DNA of 64,000 nucleotides from an uncultured Clostridia bacterium (GTDB taxonomy: Bacteria; Bacillota; Clostridia; Christensenellales; Aristaeellaceae), in contig CALGBY010000134.1 in assembly GCA_937886445.1 (NCBI GenBank), forward strand, positions 62,001 to 126,000, given 5' to 3'. Of this stretch, positions 8,317-17,160 are shown in pieces (positions within the stretch are counted from its first letter, which is position 1; each line of letters starts with the position of its first letter). The notes beneath the pieces were generated by a model, which saw only the letters and a list, made by a program, of their open reading frames with translations, ran no database searches and was not told where the DNA came from. A program made the position numbers and the translations under genes.

Positions 8317-9057
8317 ATGGCTGTCATCTCTATGAAGCATCTTCTGGAAGCCGGTGTACATTTCGGCCACCAGACCCGTCGCTGGAACCCCAAAATGGCT
8401 CCTTACATCTTTACTGAACGCAATGGTATCTATATCATTGACCTTCAGAAGACTGTTAAGAAAGTCGATGAGGCTTACATGTTCATCCGTAACCTCGCGA
8501 TGGAAGGCAAGACCGTACTGTTCGTAGGCACCAAGAAGCAGGCTCAGGAAAGCATCCAGAGCGAAGCTCTTCGCTGCAACATGTACTATGTCAACAACCG
8601 CTGGCTGGGTGGCATGCTCACCAATTTCCGCACCATCCGCACCCGTATCGAACGCCTGAACACCATTGATAAGATGGAACAGAGCGGTCAGTTCGAAGTG
8701 CTTCCCAAGAAGGAAGTCATCAAGCTGCAGAACGAGCGCACCAAGCTGGAAGCCAACCTCGGCGGTATCCGCGAAATGAAGAAGCTGCCCGGTGCCCTTT
8801 TCGTGGTCGATCCCCGCAAAGAGCATATCGCTGTGGCCGAAGCCCGTACTCTCGGTATTCCAATCGTAGGTATTGTTGATACCAACTGCGATCCCGATGA
8901 GATCGATTATGTAATTCCCGGAAACGATGACGCTATCCGCGCTGTTAAGCTGATTGCCGGCAAGATGGCTGATGCTATCCTCGAAGGCAAGCAGGGTGAG
9001 CAGAGTGAAGAAGCTCCCGCTGAAGAAGCTGCTGCCGAAGCTCCCGCTGAGGAATAA
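8317..9057 (+). CDS. rpsB: 30S ribosomal protein S2
   Basis: A 246-residue S2, opening [19 protein letters not shown], with the hallmark [13 protein letters not shown] and the nucleotide-like fold motif [13 protein letters not shown]. It binds the 30S head-body junction late in assembly. The body ends near residue 225, then follows an Ala/Glu-rich acidic tail, common in Clostridia. The ATG at 8317 follows AAGGAGGA; an upstream in-frame GTG at 8293 is not used by the family. tsf follows after 26 bp, the universal rpsB-tsf pairing. Confidence 0.98.
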   Translation: MAVISMKHLLEAGVHFGHQTRRWNPKMAPYIFTERNGIYIIDLQKTVKKVDEAYMFIRNLAMEGKTVLFVGTKKQAQESIQSEALRCNMYYVNNRWLGGMLTNFRTIRTRIERLNTIDKMEQSGQFEVLPKKEVIKLQNERTKLEANLGGIREMKKLPGALFVVDPRKEHIAVAEARTLGIPIVGIVDTNCDPDEIDYVIPGNDDAIRAVKLIAGKMADAILEGKQGEQSEEAPAEEAAAEAPAEE

Positions 9058-9083
9058 TTAACGATTAATAGGAGGATAAACTC

Positions 9084-9737
9084 ATGGCTGATATCACCGC
9101 CGCAATGGTAAAGGAACTTCGTGAGCGTACACAGGCCGGTATGATGGACTGCAAAAAGGCGCTCGTTGCCAAAGACGGAAACATGGATGAAGCAATTGCC
9201 TATCTGCGTGAAAAGGGACTTGCCGCCGCTTCCAAGAAAGCCGGCCGTGTTGCTGCCGAAGGTGCCGTTGAAAGCTACATCCATATGGGTGGAAAGATCG
9301 GTGTTCTGGTTGAAGTAAACTGCGAGACTGACTTTGTTGCAGGTTCAGAAACCTTCAAGGAACTCTGCCACGATGTTGCTCTGCAGATCGCCGCTTCCAA
9401 TCCGCTCTATCTTTGCAAGGAAGATGTTCCTGCCGAAGTACTTGAGAAGGAAAAGAACATTCTGCGCGAGCAGGCTCTCAACGAAGGCAAGCCTGAGAAG
9501 ATCGTTGATCGCATGGTAGAAGGACGTATCAAGAAGTATTATGACGAGAACTGCCTCCTCGAGCAGGCTTTCGTTAAGAATCCTGATATCACCATCGCTA
9601 CCCGTGTTCAGGAAACCACTCTTGCTACCGGCGAAAAGATCTCTATCCGCCGTTTCGTTCGTTATCAGTGCGGAGAAGGCATTGAAAAGAAGGAAAGCAA
9701 TCTGGCTGATGAAATCGCCGAGCTGACCAAGAAGTAA
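9084..9737 (+). CDS. tsf: Translation elongation factor Ts
   Basis: A 217-residue EF-Ts, the short form seen in many Bacillota (E. coli has about 283). It exchanges GDP for GTP on EF-Tu. The N-terminal UBA-like domain reads [19 protein letters not shown] and the core motif [10 protein letters not shown] is intact. The RBS TAGGAGGA precedes the ATG. The gene ends with its own terminator, so rpsB-tsf forms a two-gene operon. Confidence 0.98.
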   Translation: MADITAAMVKELRERTQAGMMDCKKALVAKDGNMDEAIAYLREKGLAAASKKAGRVAAEGAVESYIHMGGKIGVLVEVNCETDFVAGSETFKELCHDVALQIAASNPLYLCKEDVPAEVLEKEKNILREQALNEGKPEKIVDRMVEGRIKKYYDENCLLEQAFVKNPDITIATRVQETTLATGEKISIRRFVRYQCGEGIEKKESNLADEIAELTKK

Positions 9738-9745
9738 GATCAATA

Positions 9746-9786
9746 AGAAAAGTGTTGCGCCTTTCGTGCAGCACTTTTCTTTTTTA
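9746..9786 (+). terminator. Terminator after tsf
   Basis: AGAAAAGTGTTGC pairs with GCAGCACTTTTCT (one G-U pair) and runs into TTTTTT. Confidence 0.88.
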
Positions 9787-9806
9787 TAACTGAGGAGTGA
9801 AAAACG

Positions 9807-10517
9807 ATGGCAAAATACAAAAGAATTCTTTTGAAATTAAGCGGTGAAATGCTGGGTGAGAACGGCAGGCTGTTTGATTTTGAAAAGATTGAAAAAGTAG
9901 CAAATGTGCTGAAATCCGTAGTAGAATCCGGTACTGAATTGGGCGTAGTGATCGGCGCCGGTAATATATGGCGCGGCAGAAGCGGCGGCGGGATGGATCG
10001 TGTTGCGGCAGATCAGATGGGAATGCTCGGAACGATCATTAATGCGCTGGCTGTAAAGGATGCGGTGATCCGTCAGGGAGGAAAAGCGTGTATATTTTCT
10101 GCCATTGAAATGAACCGTGTATGTCCGCTTTATACGGCTGAGGATGCGCGTAAGAAAATGAGCGAGGGATATGTCGTATTCCTTGCCGGAGGAACAAACA
10201 ACCCGTATTTCAGCACAGATACCGGTGTCGCGCTCAGAACAGTTGAACTGAACGCTGACGCGATCTTCCTTGCGAAGAATATCGACGGCGTATATACAGA
10301 TGATCCGAAAAAGAATCCCGAAGCCACACTGATTCGTTCGATATCATATGAGGAAGCACAGGAAAAGCATCTGAAGGTGCTTGATGCTGCTGCCTTTGCT
10401 CTTTGCAGCGAGAACAGGGTGCCCATCATGAGGGTGTTCGGACTCTTTGAGCCGGAAACAATTCTGGCTGTGCTTGACGGGGATGACCGCGGCACAACAC
10501 TGTACCCGAGAACATAA
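9807..10517 (+). CDS. pyrH: Uridylate kinase (UMP kinase)
   Basis: A 236-residue member of the amino-acid-kinase fold, the bacterial UMP kinase that makes UDP. It starts with KRILLKLSGEMLG, has the UMP-binding GAGNIWRGRSG near residue 50, and the C-terminal GTTLYP typical of the family. The RBS TGAGGAG is 10 bp before ATG. In many Bacillota pyrH lies between tsf and frr; here an extra gene for a peptidoglycan-binding protein separates it from frr. Confidence 0.97.
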   Translation: MAKYKRILLKLSGEMLGENGRLFDFEKIEKVANVLKSVVESGTELGVVIGAGNIWRGRSGGGMDRVAADQMGMLGTIINALAVKDAVIRQGGKACIFSAIEMNRVCPLYTAEDARKKMSEGYVVFLAGGTNNPYFSTDTGVALRTVELNADAIFLAKNIDGVYTDDPKKNPEATLIRSISYEEAQEKHLKVLDAAAFALCSENRVPIMRVFGLFEPETILAVLDGDDRGTTLYPRT

Positions 10518-10525
10518 CACCTACC

Positions 10526-10553
10526 GGCAGTCCGAAAGGGCTGCTGTTTTATT
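10526..10553 (+). terminator. Terminator after pyrH
   Basis: GGCAGTCC, GAAA tetraloop, GGGCTGCT, then TTTTATT. Eight base pairs with two G-U pairs. Confidence 0.75.
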
Positions 10554-10695
10554 ATCGGAACTAAAAGTGAGCACATTTTCTGTTCGCAATAATGTATTTT
10601 GCATAAAGAAGAACCCTTATTTCAATGCATTTACATATGTTACATCATTAACATTATTTTGAAACAGATTTTCAATGGTATTTAACATACTGCTT

Positions 10696-10704
10696 TGGTA
10701 TAAT
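10696..10704 (+). promoter_or_regulatory. Extended -10 promoter before the peptidoglycan-binding protein
   Basis: TGG directly followed by TATAAT (10699-10704), an extended -10 element; no good -35 is present at 17 bp. Confidence 0.5.
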
Positions 10705-10749
10705 ACTGATGGTATATTGTATGCCAGATAAAATTTAGGAGGGATTCTC

Positions 10750-12321
10750 ATGTTAAAAAAGGTTCTGCTCAGCGCCGTGGCGATTTGCATGATACTGGCG
10801 TGCGCATTTCCTTTCGAGGCTCTTGCCGAACAGGAAAGAAAAGAGCTGCAGCTTCCCTATAGCCAAACAGATTTGAAAGGTATTCTTTCTGTCGGTTCCA
10901 AAGGGATCAATGTGATGCGTGTTCAGAAAAGGCTGAAATATTACGGCTTTTACTACTACGGCACCGTTAACCCGGATGGTATCTACGGAAACACGCTCAA
11001 GCAGGCTGTCATCCGCTTCCAGAGGGCAAATAACCTGAAGGTTGACGGAAAAGTAGGTTATAACACATGGGCTCTGCTCATTTCAGACACTGCCGTCAAA
11101 AAGAGCGATGATCCCCTCACAAATATCCTTGTCCGCGGCGATCACGGTACTGAAGTTGAGGAAATGCAGGACCGTCTTAAGTATTACGGGTACTATACCG
11201 GTAAGGTAGACGGCAGCTTCGGCAGCCAAACAGAAAACGCGGTAAGAGCCTTCCAGGCTAAAAACGGCCTCAAGGTGGACGGAAAGATCGGTGAAGATAC
11301 CAGAAGCCTTCTCCGTTCCAATGATGCGATCGCCAAAACGGATCCCACTTTCGAGCGTATCGAAAAGGGTGATACCGGCGCGCGTGTTGTTGAGATACAG
11401 AATGTCCTCTACGCGACATATTATTATGATGGCAACATTGACGGTATCTTCGACAATGATGTACGCACTGCAGTGATCAATTTCCAGCAGTCCGCCGGTC
11501 TTCAAGCCGATGGTATCGTAGGTGAAAAAACCTACAATGCGCTTGTAAACGGTACCGCGAGGATATTCAACGGCGGTTCTCCCAAGCGTACATTGCAGCG
11601 TACGATGCGCGGATATGATGTGTATGTTCTGCAGCAGAAGCTGGCCGAAATGAATTATCTGAACGTGATCCCTCATTGGGGATATTATGATAATGATACC
11701 GTAGCTGCTGTAAAGAGTTTCCAGAAGAATAACCATATCAACGAAAGCGGTGTATGCGATATTCAGGTCCGTCGCTATATCTGGCCTTCCGAGACGGTTC
11801 CCGAGAGTGAAGAAGAGACTGACAGCGTCAATACGACTCTTCGCATGAACGATCACGGTGCTGCAGTGGCCAATCTTCAGATGAGATTGAAGGCCGCAGG
11901 TTATCTGATCGGTGATTCGGACAGCATTTTCGGCACAGATACCGAAAAAGCGGTCAAGAGTCTGCAGAAGAAATACGGTGCGAAGGTCGATGGCATCTGC
12001 GGACCGATCACCTGGGCGATCCTGCAGATCGAGCTTGACAATGTGGATAACGCGGAGCCTGAATTGGTCGATCCCGAAAAGCATGCTTATACCACGCCGC
12101 TCAGGAAACTGTATGCCGGTACCTCCGGTGTAGCGGTGACCAAGCTTCAGCAAATGCTGGTCGATGCGGGATTCCTTTCTTCCTCTGATGTGGACGGAAA
12201 ATTCGGCCCCATCACAAAGCAGGCGGTCATTGATTTCCAGACTTCCGCGAACATTGCCGCAGACGGAATTGTTGGCAGCAAGACCTATGTCGCGCTGTAC
12301 GAAGCACTTGGCATAAACTGA
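10750..12321 (+). CDS. Secreted protein with six peptidoglycan-binding (PG_binding_1) repeats
   Basis: A 523-residue exported protein. Residues 1-26 are a signal peptide (Lys-Lys, hydrophobic core, ALAEQ). The rest is six tandem PG_binding_1 modules of about 65-75 residues, each with the G-x-V-xx-LQ-x-L-K start, a DG-x-FG-xx-T centre and an AV-xx-FQ helix; module starts are near residues 46, 123, 199, 277, 360 and 450. The fourth module (VIPHWGYYDNDT) is the most diverged. No hydrolase, amidase or transpeptidase domain is attached, so it is probably a structural wall-binding protein or a partner for another enzyme. It has its own promoter and terminator between pyrH and frr. Confidence 0.85.
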   Translation: MLKKVLLSAVAICMILACAFPFEALAEQERKELQLPYSQTDLKGILSVGSKGINVMRVQKRLKYYGFYYYGTVNPDGIYGNTLKQAVIRFQRANNLKVDGKVGYNTWALLISDTAVKKSDDPLTNILVRGDHGTEVEEMQDRLKYYGYYTGKVDGSFGSQTENAVRAFQAKNGLKVDGKIGEDTRSLLRSNDAIAKTDPTFERIEKGDTGARVVEIQNVLYATYYYDGNIDGIFDNDVRTAVINFQQSAGLQADGIVGEKTYNALVNGTARIFNGGSPKRTLQRTMRGYDVYVLQQKLAEMNYLNVIPHWGYYDNDTVAAVKSFQKNNHINESGVCDIQVRRYIWPSETVPESEEETDSVNTTLRMNDHGAAVANLQMRLKAAGYLIGDSDSIFGTDTEKAVKSLQKKYGAKVDGICGPITWAILQIELDNVDNAEPELVDPEKHAYTTPLRKLYAGTSGVAVTKLQQMLVDAGFLSSSDVDGKFGPITKQAVIDFQTSANIAADGIVGSKTYVALYEALGIN

Positions 12322-12336
12322 TAAGTTAACGCGATC

Positions 12337-12376
12337 ACGGAGCTGCCGCAGAAACAGAAACTGCGTCAGCTCCGTT
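12337..12376 (+). terminator. Terminator after the PG-binding repeat protein
   Basis: ACGGAGCTG..GCAG pairs with CTGC..CAGCTCCGT across a 9-nt AAACAGAAA loop, ending in TTTC. Confidence 0.7.
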
Positions 12377-12445
12377 TCAAATATTCAATATTCTGTCTGT
12401 TTTTACAGAAAATGAACTGTATACATATCAAAGCAAAAATAATGC

Positions 12446-12474
12446 TTGCCATATCGGTAAAAAATCTGTAAAAT
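12446..12474 (+). promoter_or_regulatory. Promoter of the frr-polC gene cluster
   Basis: TTGCCA (12446-12451), 17 bp, TAAAAT (12469-12474), about 30 bp before the frr start codon. Confidence 0.6.
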
Positions 12475-12503
12475 ATAAACAGAAATCAACGGAGGTGTCT
12501 GCA

Positions 12504-13061
12504 ATGTATAAAGAAGTGATCGACAACACAAAAGACAAAATGGTGAAAACCGTAGAGTTCTACAAGAAAGATATGCTTTCTCTGCGTGCCGGAAGAGCTA
12601 ATCCGCAGATTCTGGACCGCATTACTGTAGATTACTACGGAACTTCCACCCCGCTTAAGCAGATGGGCAACATCATGTCTCCCGAACCCCGTCTCCTTAC
12701 CATTTCACTTTGGGATCCGAAAGCGATTCCGCTTGTTGAGAAGGCGATCCTCAAGAGCGATCTGGGGCTCAATCCTTCCAATGACGGAAAACTGATTCGC
12801 CTGGTAGTACCCGAGCTGAACGAGGAACGCCGCCGTGATCTGACCAAGATTGTCAGAAAGGGTGCCGAAGAAGCGAAGGTAGCGGTACGCGGAATGCGCC
12901 GTGATGCGATCGAGCAGATCAAAAAGCTCAAAAAAGATTCTGTGATCACCGAGGATGATCAGCGTAAAGCTGAAGATGAAATGCAGAAGGTGACCGATTC
13001 CACAATAAAGGATATCGATAAGATCGCTTCCGACAAAGAAAAGGAGATCATGGAAGTTTGA
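12504..13061 (+). CDS. frr: Ribosome recycling factor
   Basis: A 185-residue RRF, normal length. It splits post-termination ribosomes together with EF-G. Family features are the domain I hinge SLRAGRANPQILDRITVDYYG, PLKQMGNIMSPEPRLL and the C-terminal helix with RRDAIEQIKKLKKD. I use the ATG at 12504, 8 bp after GGAGG; an upstream in-frame GTG at 12495 would overlap the RBS. Its stop TGA shares its last base with the ATG of the next small gene, which indicates translational coupling. Confidence 0.97.
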   Translation: MYKEVIDNTKDKMVKTVEFYKKDMLSLRAGRANPQILDRITVDYYGTSTPLKQMGNIMSPEPRLLTISLWDPKAIPLVEKAILKSDLGLNPSNDGKLIRLVVPELNEERRRDLTKIVRKGAEEAKVAVRGMRRDAIEQIKKLKKDSVITEDDQRKAEDEMQKVTDSTIKDIDKIASDKEKEIMEV

Positions 13062-13270
13062 TGCCTGATCTGACCGGAATGAGTGTAGACGACGCATTAC
13101 GGATCATGAAAGAAAACGGGGTTGAGGGGCAGGTGCATATCACATCTGCCCCTACCCGTAATACATCAGATTCGATAAGGCTGGAGAAAGGGGAAACGCG
13201 GGTGATATGCGTACGCGGCAGCACCGTTATCGCTACCCGCTTTTTAGTCTGTCCGCAGGAAAATAGATAA
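13061..13270 (+). CDS. Orphan PASTA-like mini-protein (69 aa)
   Basis: A 69-residue protein that opens MPDLTGMSVDDALRIMKENG, closely matching the start of a PASTA domain (VPDVxGMSxxEAxxxLxxAG). The rest fits one PASTA beta-sheet, with KGETRVICVRGSTV as the usual closing strands. PASTA modules normally sit outside the cell on Stk1/PrkC kinases or PBPs and sense muropeptides. This copy is alone, with no signal peptide or membrane anchor, so it should be cytoplasmic unless it leaves by another route. It overlaps the frr stop by one base (TGATG) and ends directly before uppS. The function is unknown; its position next to the undecaprenyl phosphate gene may matter. Confidence 0.7.
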   Translation: MPDLTGMSVDDALRIMKENGVEGQVHITSAPTRNTSDSIRLEKGETRVICVRGSTVIATRFLVCPQENR

Positions 13271-13984
13271 ATGAGTGAAAACAGATTACCGCGACATGTC
13301 GCCATCATTATGGACGGAAACGGCCGTTGGGCCGCTAAGCACAAATTGAAAGTGGCTCTCGGCCATAGACAGGGCGTTGAAACGCTGCGTGATATCATAC
13401 GCGAAACAAGCGATATCGGTATCTACGCTCTTTCTTTATATGCGTTTTCAACCGAAAACTGGAAAAGAGATAAAGATGAAGTTGATGCATTGATGATGCT
13501 GATACTGGAGTTTTTCAAATCTGAGATCGATGAACTGGACGCAAAAAACGTATGTATCAGGATCCTCGGAGATAAAGCCGCTCTTCCTGAGGCACAGCAG
13601 AAGGCTCTTTGCGATGCTGAAAAGCGCACCGCCGGCAACACCGGTCTTCACCTGAACATTGCGATCAATTACGGCGGCAGAAATGAGCTTGTAACCGCAG
13701 CGCGGGAACTGGTAGCACGGGTATCAGCAGGCGAGATCCTGCCCCGGGATATCGACGAAAACATGTTTTCATCATGTCTTTATACAGCCGGTCTCCCGGA
13801 TGTGGACCTTTTGATCCGTACGAGCGGAGAAATGCGGATCAGTAATTTTCTATTATGGCAATGTGCATATGCCGAATTTGTTTTTCCGTCGGTATTGTGG
13901 CCGGATTTTACGCTGAAGGAATACCATCAGGCGTTGGATAGCTACATGACGAGGGATAGAAGATTCGGAGGAAGGAATAAATGA
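13271..13984 (+). CDS. uppS: Undecaprenyl diphosphate synthase (isoprenyl transferase)
   Basis: A 237-residue cis-prenyltransferase that builds the C55 lipid carrier for wall synthesis. The signature HVAIIMDGNGRWA with the catalytic Asp is at residues 9-21, followed by the basic GHRQGVE and the C-terminal LLIRTSGEMRISNFL and YAEF motifs. It overlaps cdsA by 4 bp (ATGA). With cdsA, dxr and ispG downstream it forms the common isoprenoid/phospholipid gene group of Bacillota. Confidence 0.97.
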   Translation: MSENRLPRHVAIIMDGNGRWAAKHKLKVALGHRQGVETLRDIIRETSDIGIYALSLYAFSTENWKRDKDEVDALMMLILEFFKSEIDELDAKNVCIRILGDKAALPEAQQKALCDAEKRTAGNTGLHLNIAINYGGRNELVTAARELVARVSAGEILPRDIDENMFSSCLYTAGLPDVDLLIRTSGEMRISNFLLWQCAYAEFVFPSVLWPDFTLKEYHQALDSYMTRDRRFGGRNK

Positions 13985-14805
13985 AAACGAGGATCATTAC
14001 CGGCGTGCTTCTTGCTCTATTGCTTGCGGTCGCTCTCTACTTCGGAGGCGTTGTCTGTTCCGTATTGCTCATTTTGTGCGTATGTCTTTCAATGTACGAA
14101 ATGTATAAAGCCCTGAACTTCTGCGGTCATAAATGTCTTGTATGGCCCGCAGGCTTATGTGTTTTGCTTTCTGTTCCCCTCTTTATGTATGTGAAGGCAA
14201 GTGTTTCCCTGATCGTAACCATGGCCGCGGCTACATCCATGCTGATAACGACATTTATTATGATTCGTTCTGAACCGAAGCTTGAGGATATCGGCGCTTC
14301 GCTTCTGCCTATGGTATCGGTGCTTATACCCGGCATGTGTTTGCTTGGGATCGTCAGAAACGCGCATGATGCAGACGGAAGCCGCCTTCTTGAGCTCACT
14401 CTGCTTGTGCTTTCGTTCGGAGTGCCCTTGTTCGGAGATATGCTTGCCTATTTTATCGGCAGAAAATACGGAAGAACTAAGCTTTGTCCTGCCGTAAGCC
14501 CGAACAAAACAGTGGAAGGTGCTGTGGCTGGTTTGGTCGGAAGCATCATTTTTGCGATCGCATGCTACTTGATCTTTGGCATTTTCGGTACTGTTAATCC
14601 GTTCTGGCATTTTCTGCTGCTGGGCCTTTTCGCAGGGCTTGCCGGTCAAACAGGCGACCTCTTTGCTTCGATCATCAAGCGTCACTGCGGCGTAAAGGAT
14701 TACGGAAATATCTTCCCGGGACATGGCGGCATGATGGACAGGCTGGACAGTGTTTACTGGGCAAGTGTCATTATCTATATTTATCTTAACTGGATCAGTT
14801 ACTGA
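13981..14805 (+). CDS. cdsA: Phosphatidate cytidylyltransferase (CDP-diglyceride synthase)
   Basis: A 274-residue polytopic membrane protein with about eight hydrophobic segments. It makes CDP-diacylglycerol from phosphatidate and CTP. The CdsA signature is seen at the end: KRHCGVKDYGNIFPGHGGMMDRLDS, preceded by GRKYGRTKLCPAVSPNKTVEG. It starts inside the uppS stop codon and dxr begins 9 bp after it, so expression is likely coupled. Confidence 0.96.
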   Translation: MKTRIITGVLLALLLAVALYFGGVVCSVLLILCVCLSMYEMYKALNFCGHKCLVWPAGLCVLLSVPLFMYVKASVSLIVTMAAATSMLITTFIMIRSEPKLEDIGASLLPMVSVLIPGMCLLGIVRNAHDADGSRLLELTLLVLSFGVPLFGDMLAYFIGRKYGRTKLCPAVSPNKTVEGAVAGLVGSIIFAIACYLIFGIFGTVNPFWHFLLLGLFAGLAGQTGDLFASIIKRHCGVKDYGNIFPGHGGMMDRLDSVYWASVIIYIYLNWISY

Positions 14806-14814
14806 GAGGATAAA

Positions 14815-15969
14815 ATGAGGCGAATTGCTGTACTGGGCTCAACCGGTTCTATCGGAAAACAAGCCCTTGAGGTGCTTGCTCTGCACAAAGACATGTTTTC
14901 TGTCTTCGCTTTGTGCGCGTCTTCAAGCTTTGACTTGCTTTTTGAACAGGCAAGACAAACAGGCGCGCCTGTACTTGGGCTTGTAAACAAACCTGAAACG
15001 ATCCCGGAGGATCTGAAAAGCAGAGAATGGTATTTCGGTAAAGACGCTCCCGAGAAAATCGCGTCTCTGAGTGAAACCGATGATGTGTTGGACGCGATCG
15101 TCGGTCTGGCCGGGATCGGCTCAGTTATCGCGGCAAGAAAAAACGGAAAAAGAGTTCTGCTCGCGAACAAGGAAACACTCGTCGCAGGCGGAAAGCTGAT
15201 CATGGATATGTGCCGCGATGTAAACGGCGTCCCTGTGCTTCTTCCGGTAGACAGTGAACACAGCGCGATTTTTCAGTGTCTGCAAGGTGAAGAAGGCAAT
15301 CCGGTTGAAAGGATCTGGCTCACAGCATCAGGCGGACCGTTTCGGTCATTTTCAAAACAGGAAATCGAAAACGCCACTGTTGAACAGGCGCTTGGTCACC
15401 CCACCTGGAGTATGGGGAAGAAGATCACTGTTGACAGCGCAAGCATGTTCAATAAAGCACTTGAGATCATTGAGGCCAGATGGCTGTTCGATACGGAGCC
15501 CGAAAGGATCACAGTAGCTGTTCATAAACAGTCCGTTGTTCATTCCATGGTGGAATTTGAAGATGGCGCCATCAAGGCGCAGCTGGGTGTGCCGGATATG
15601 AGAGTGCCTATCCTGTACGCGATCACTTATCCGCAAAGAGCAGATACAGGTGTTAAAAGACTTACTTTTGACTTACTATCAAGCCTGACTTTTGAGAGAC
15701 CTGACACAGAAAAGTTCCCATCCATTTTACTTGCTTACGATGTACTAAAGGCAGGCGGCGCTTCAGCGTGCGTATTGAACGCGGCCAATGAAATTGCAGC
15801 GAATGCTTTCCTGCAGGGGCGAATCCGTTTCGGTGATATCTACCGCACGGTGAATGATACGCTGCAGCGGACGGGTCATCTTCCGCTTGAATGTATTGAG
15901 GATATATTTGAAGCGGATCATAAAGCAAGGGCTGAAGCGACAGCGATCATTTGCAAAAGGAGCATGTGA
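14815..15969 (+). CDS. dxr: 1-deoxy-D-xylulose 5-phosphate reductoisomerase
   Basis: A 384-residue enzyme of the MEP isoprenoid pathway, converting DXP to MEP with NADPH. The N-terminal Rossmann motif is VLGSTGSIGKQALEV, the metal and substrate region includes LPVDSEHSAIFQCL, and the flexible loop reads LTASGGPFR followed by HPTWSMGKKITVDSA. Length is normal. Its TGA stop shares one base with the rseP start (ATGTGATG), and ispG lies two genes on, so two MEP genes are co-transcribed. Confidence 0.97.
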   Translation: MRRIAVLGSTGSIGKQALEVLALHKDMFSVFALCASSSFDLLFEQARQTGAPVLGLVNKPETIPEDLKSREWYFGKDAPEKIASLSETDDVLDAIVGLAGIGSVIAARKNGKRVLLANKETLVAGGKLIMDMCRDVNGVPVLLPVDSEHSAIFQCLQGEEGNPVERIWLTASGGPFRSFSKQEIENATVEQALGHPTWSMGKKITVDSASMFNKALEIIEARWLFDTEPERITVAVHKQSVVHSMVEFEDGAIKAQLGVPDMRVPILYAITYPQRADTGVKRLTFDLLSSLTFERPDTEKFPSILLAYDVLKAGGASACVLNAANEIAANAFLQGRIRFGDIYRTVNDTLQRTGHLPLECIEDIFEADHKARAEATAIICKRSM

Positions 15970-17147
15970 TGTCATTAGTGTATATTCTCCTTGCCGTGCT
16001 GATGCTGTGTTTTCTGATACTTATCCATGAAGCCGGGCATTTTGCTGCGTCAAGATTGATGAAAATTCCCGTTAGAGAATTCAGTATAGGTTTCGGCCCG
16101 GTCATCTATCAGAAAAAAAGTAAAAAAAGCGAGACACTGTTTTCCATCAGGTGGATCCCGGCGGGTGGATACTGTATGTATTACGGCGAGGATGATCCGA
16201 AAAGCGGTCAGAAATTCGCGAAGGATGATCCGCGTTTACTGAGCAATCAAAACGTGTGGAAAAGGCTTTTTGCCGTTTTGATGGGGCCGGTAATGAACTT
16301 TGTTCTGGCGTTCGTTGTTTGTGTCGTGTTTGTGATTTGTTCTTCGGGAATCGTCAGGCAGGATTATTCCGGGCATTTTCCCCGTATTGATGAGGTCGTT
16401 CCCGGGTCCGCGGCGGAAGAAGCCGGTATACAGAAGAACGACCTTATCGTGAAGATGGGCGAAAAAGATATACTGCTTTCATCAGATGATTTTGTTACCA
16501 TGATCGCGGTTGACGATTCCGATTATGTACTGGTAAAAACGAATTATGAAGCTGTGTTACAGGAAGCAAGCGTCCTCATCGGCAAAGAAGTAAGTGAGAG
16601 CACTGATTATCTGCCGTTAACTGTAAAACGCGGTGAAGAAACAATCTCTCTGGCTGTGCAGCCGCGTACAGACGCTGAGGCCGGAAAGAAGATGCTGGGC
16701 ATTCAGTATAATATTTCCGATGCAGAGCCGGAAGCGGTTGCCGGTGCATTTTCGCTACTCGGCGAAAGTGCTGTGTATATGTACGAAACCGGTAAGCAGA
16801 TCATCAGCGGACTGGGACAGATGTTTTCAAGCTGGAACAACCTTACCACCATGGGATCCGGACCTGTCGGGGCAGTTGAACAGATTGCAAAACAAACAGA
16901 GCAGTCAGGATGGATCGCATATGTTGACCTGCTGATCATCATCTCTGTCAACCTCGGTCTTCTGAATCTGCTTCCTTTTCCGGGACTGGACGGAAGCCGC
17001 GTCGTTTTCCTTCTGATCGAAGGGATCAGAAAAAAGCCGGTTCCTGCTCAGGCCGAGGCCTACGTCCATTTAGGCGGCTTTGCTCTGCTTTTACTTTTGT
17101 TTATTGTGCTTACATATAATGATATTCTGAGAATTTTCGGCATGTAA
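15969..17147 (+). CDS. rseP: RseP-family site-2 zinc metalloprotease
   Basis: A 392-residue intramembrane protease. The zinc motif LIHEAGHFAASR is in the first membrane helix (near residue 20), a single PDZ domain spans about 120-190 (VPGSAAEEAGIQKNDLIVKMG), and the C-terminal LLPFPGLDGSRVVF provides the third zinc ligand. The family cleaves membrane-bound anti-sigma factors or signal peptide remnants. The ATG at 15969 overlaps the dxr stop; an in-frame TTG further upstream is less likely. An insertion (about 195-230) with charged residues follows the PDZ core. Confidence 0.93.
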   Translation: MSLVYILLAVLMLCFLILIHEAGHFAASRLMKIPVREFSIGFGPVIYQKKSKKSETLFSIRWIPAGGYCMYYGEDDPKSGQKFAKDDPRLLSNQNVWKRLFAVLMGPVMNFVLAFVVCVVFVICSSGIVRQDYSGHFPRIDEVVPGSAAEEAGIQKNDLIVKMGEKDILLSSDDFVTMIAVDDSDYVLVKTNYEAVLQEASVLIGKEVSESTDYLPLTVKRGEETISLAVQPRTDAEAGKKMLGIQYNISDAEPEAVAGAFSLLGESAVYMYETGKQIISGLGQMFSSWNNLTTMGSGPVGAVEQIAKQTEQSGWIAYVDLLIIISVNLGLLNLLPFPGLDGSRVVFLLIEGIRKKPVPAQAEAYVHLGGFALLLLLFIVLTYNDILRIFGM

Positions 17148-17160
17148 AGGCGGTGATAAC

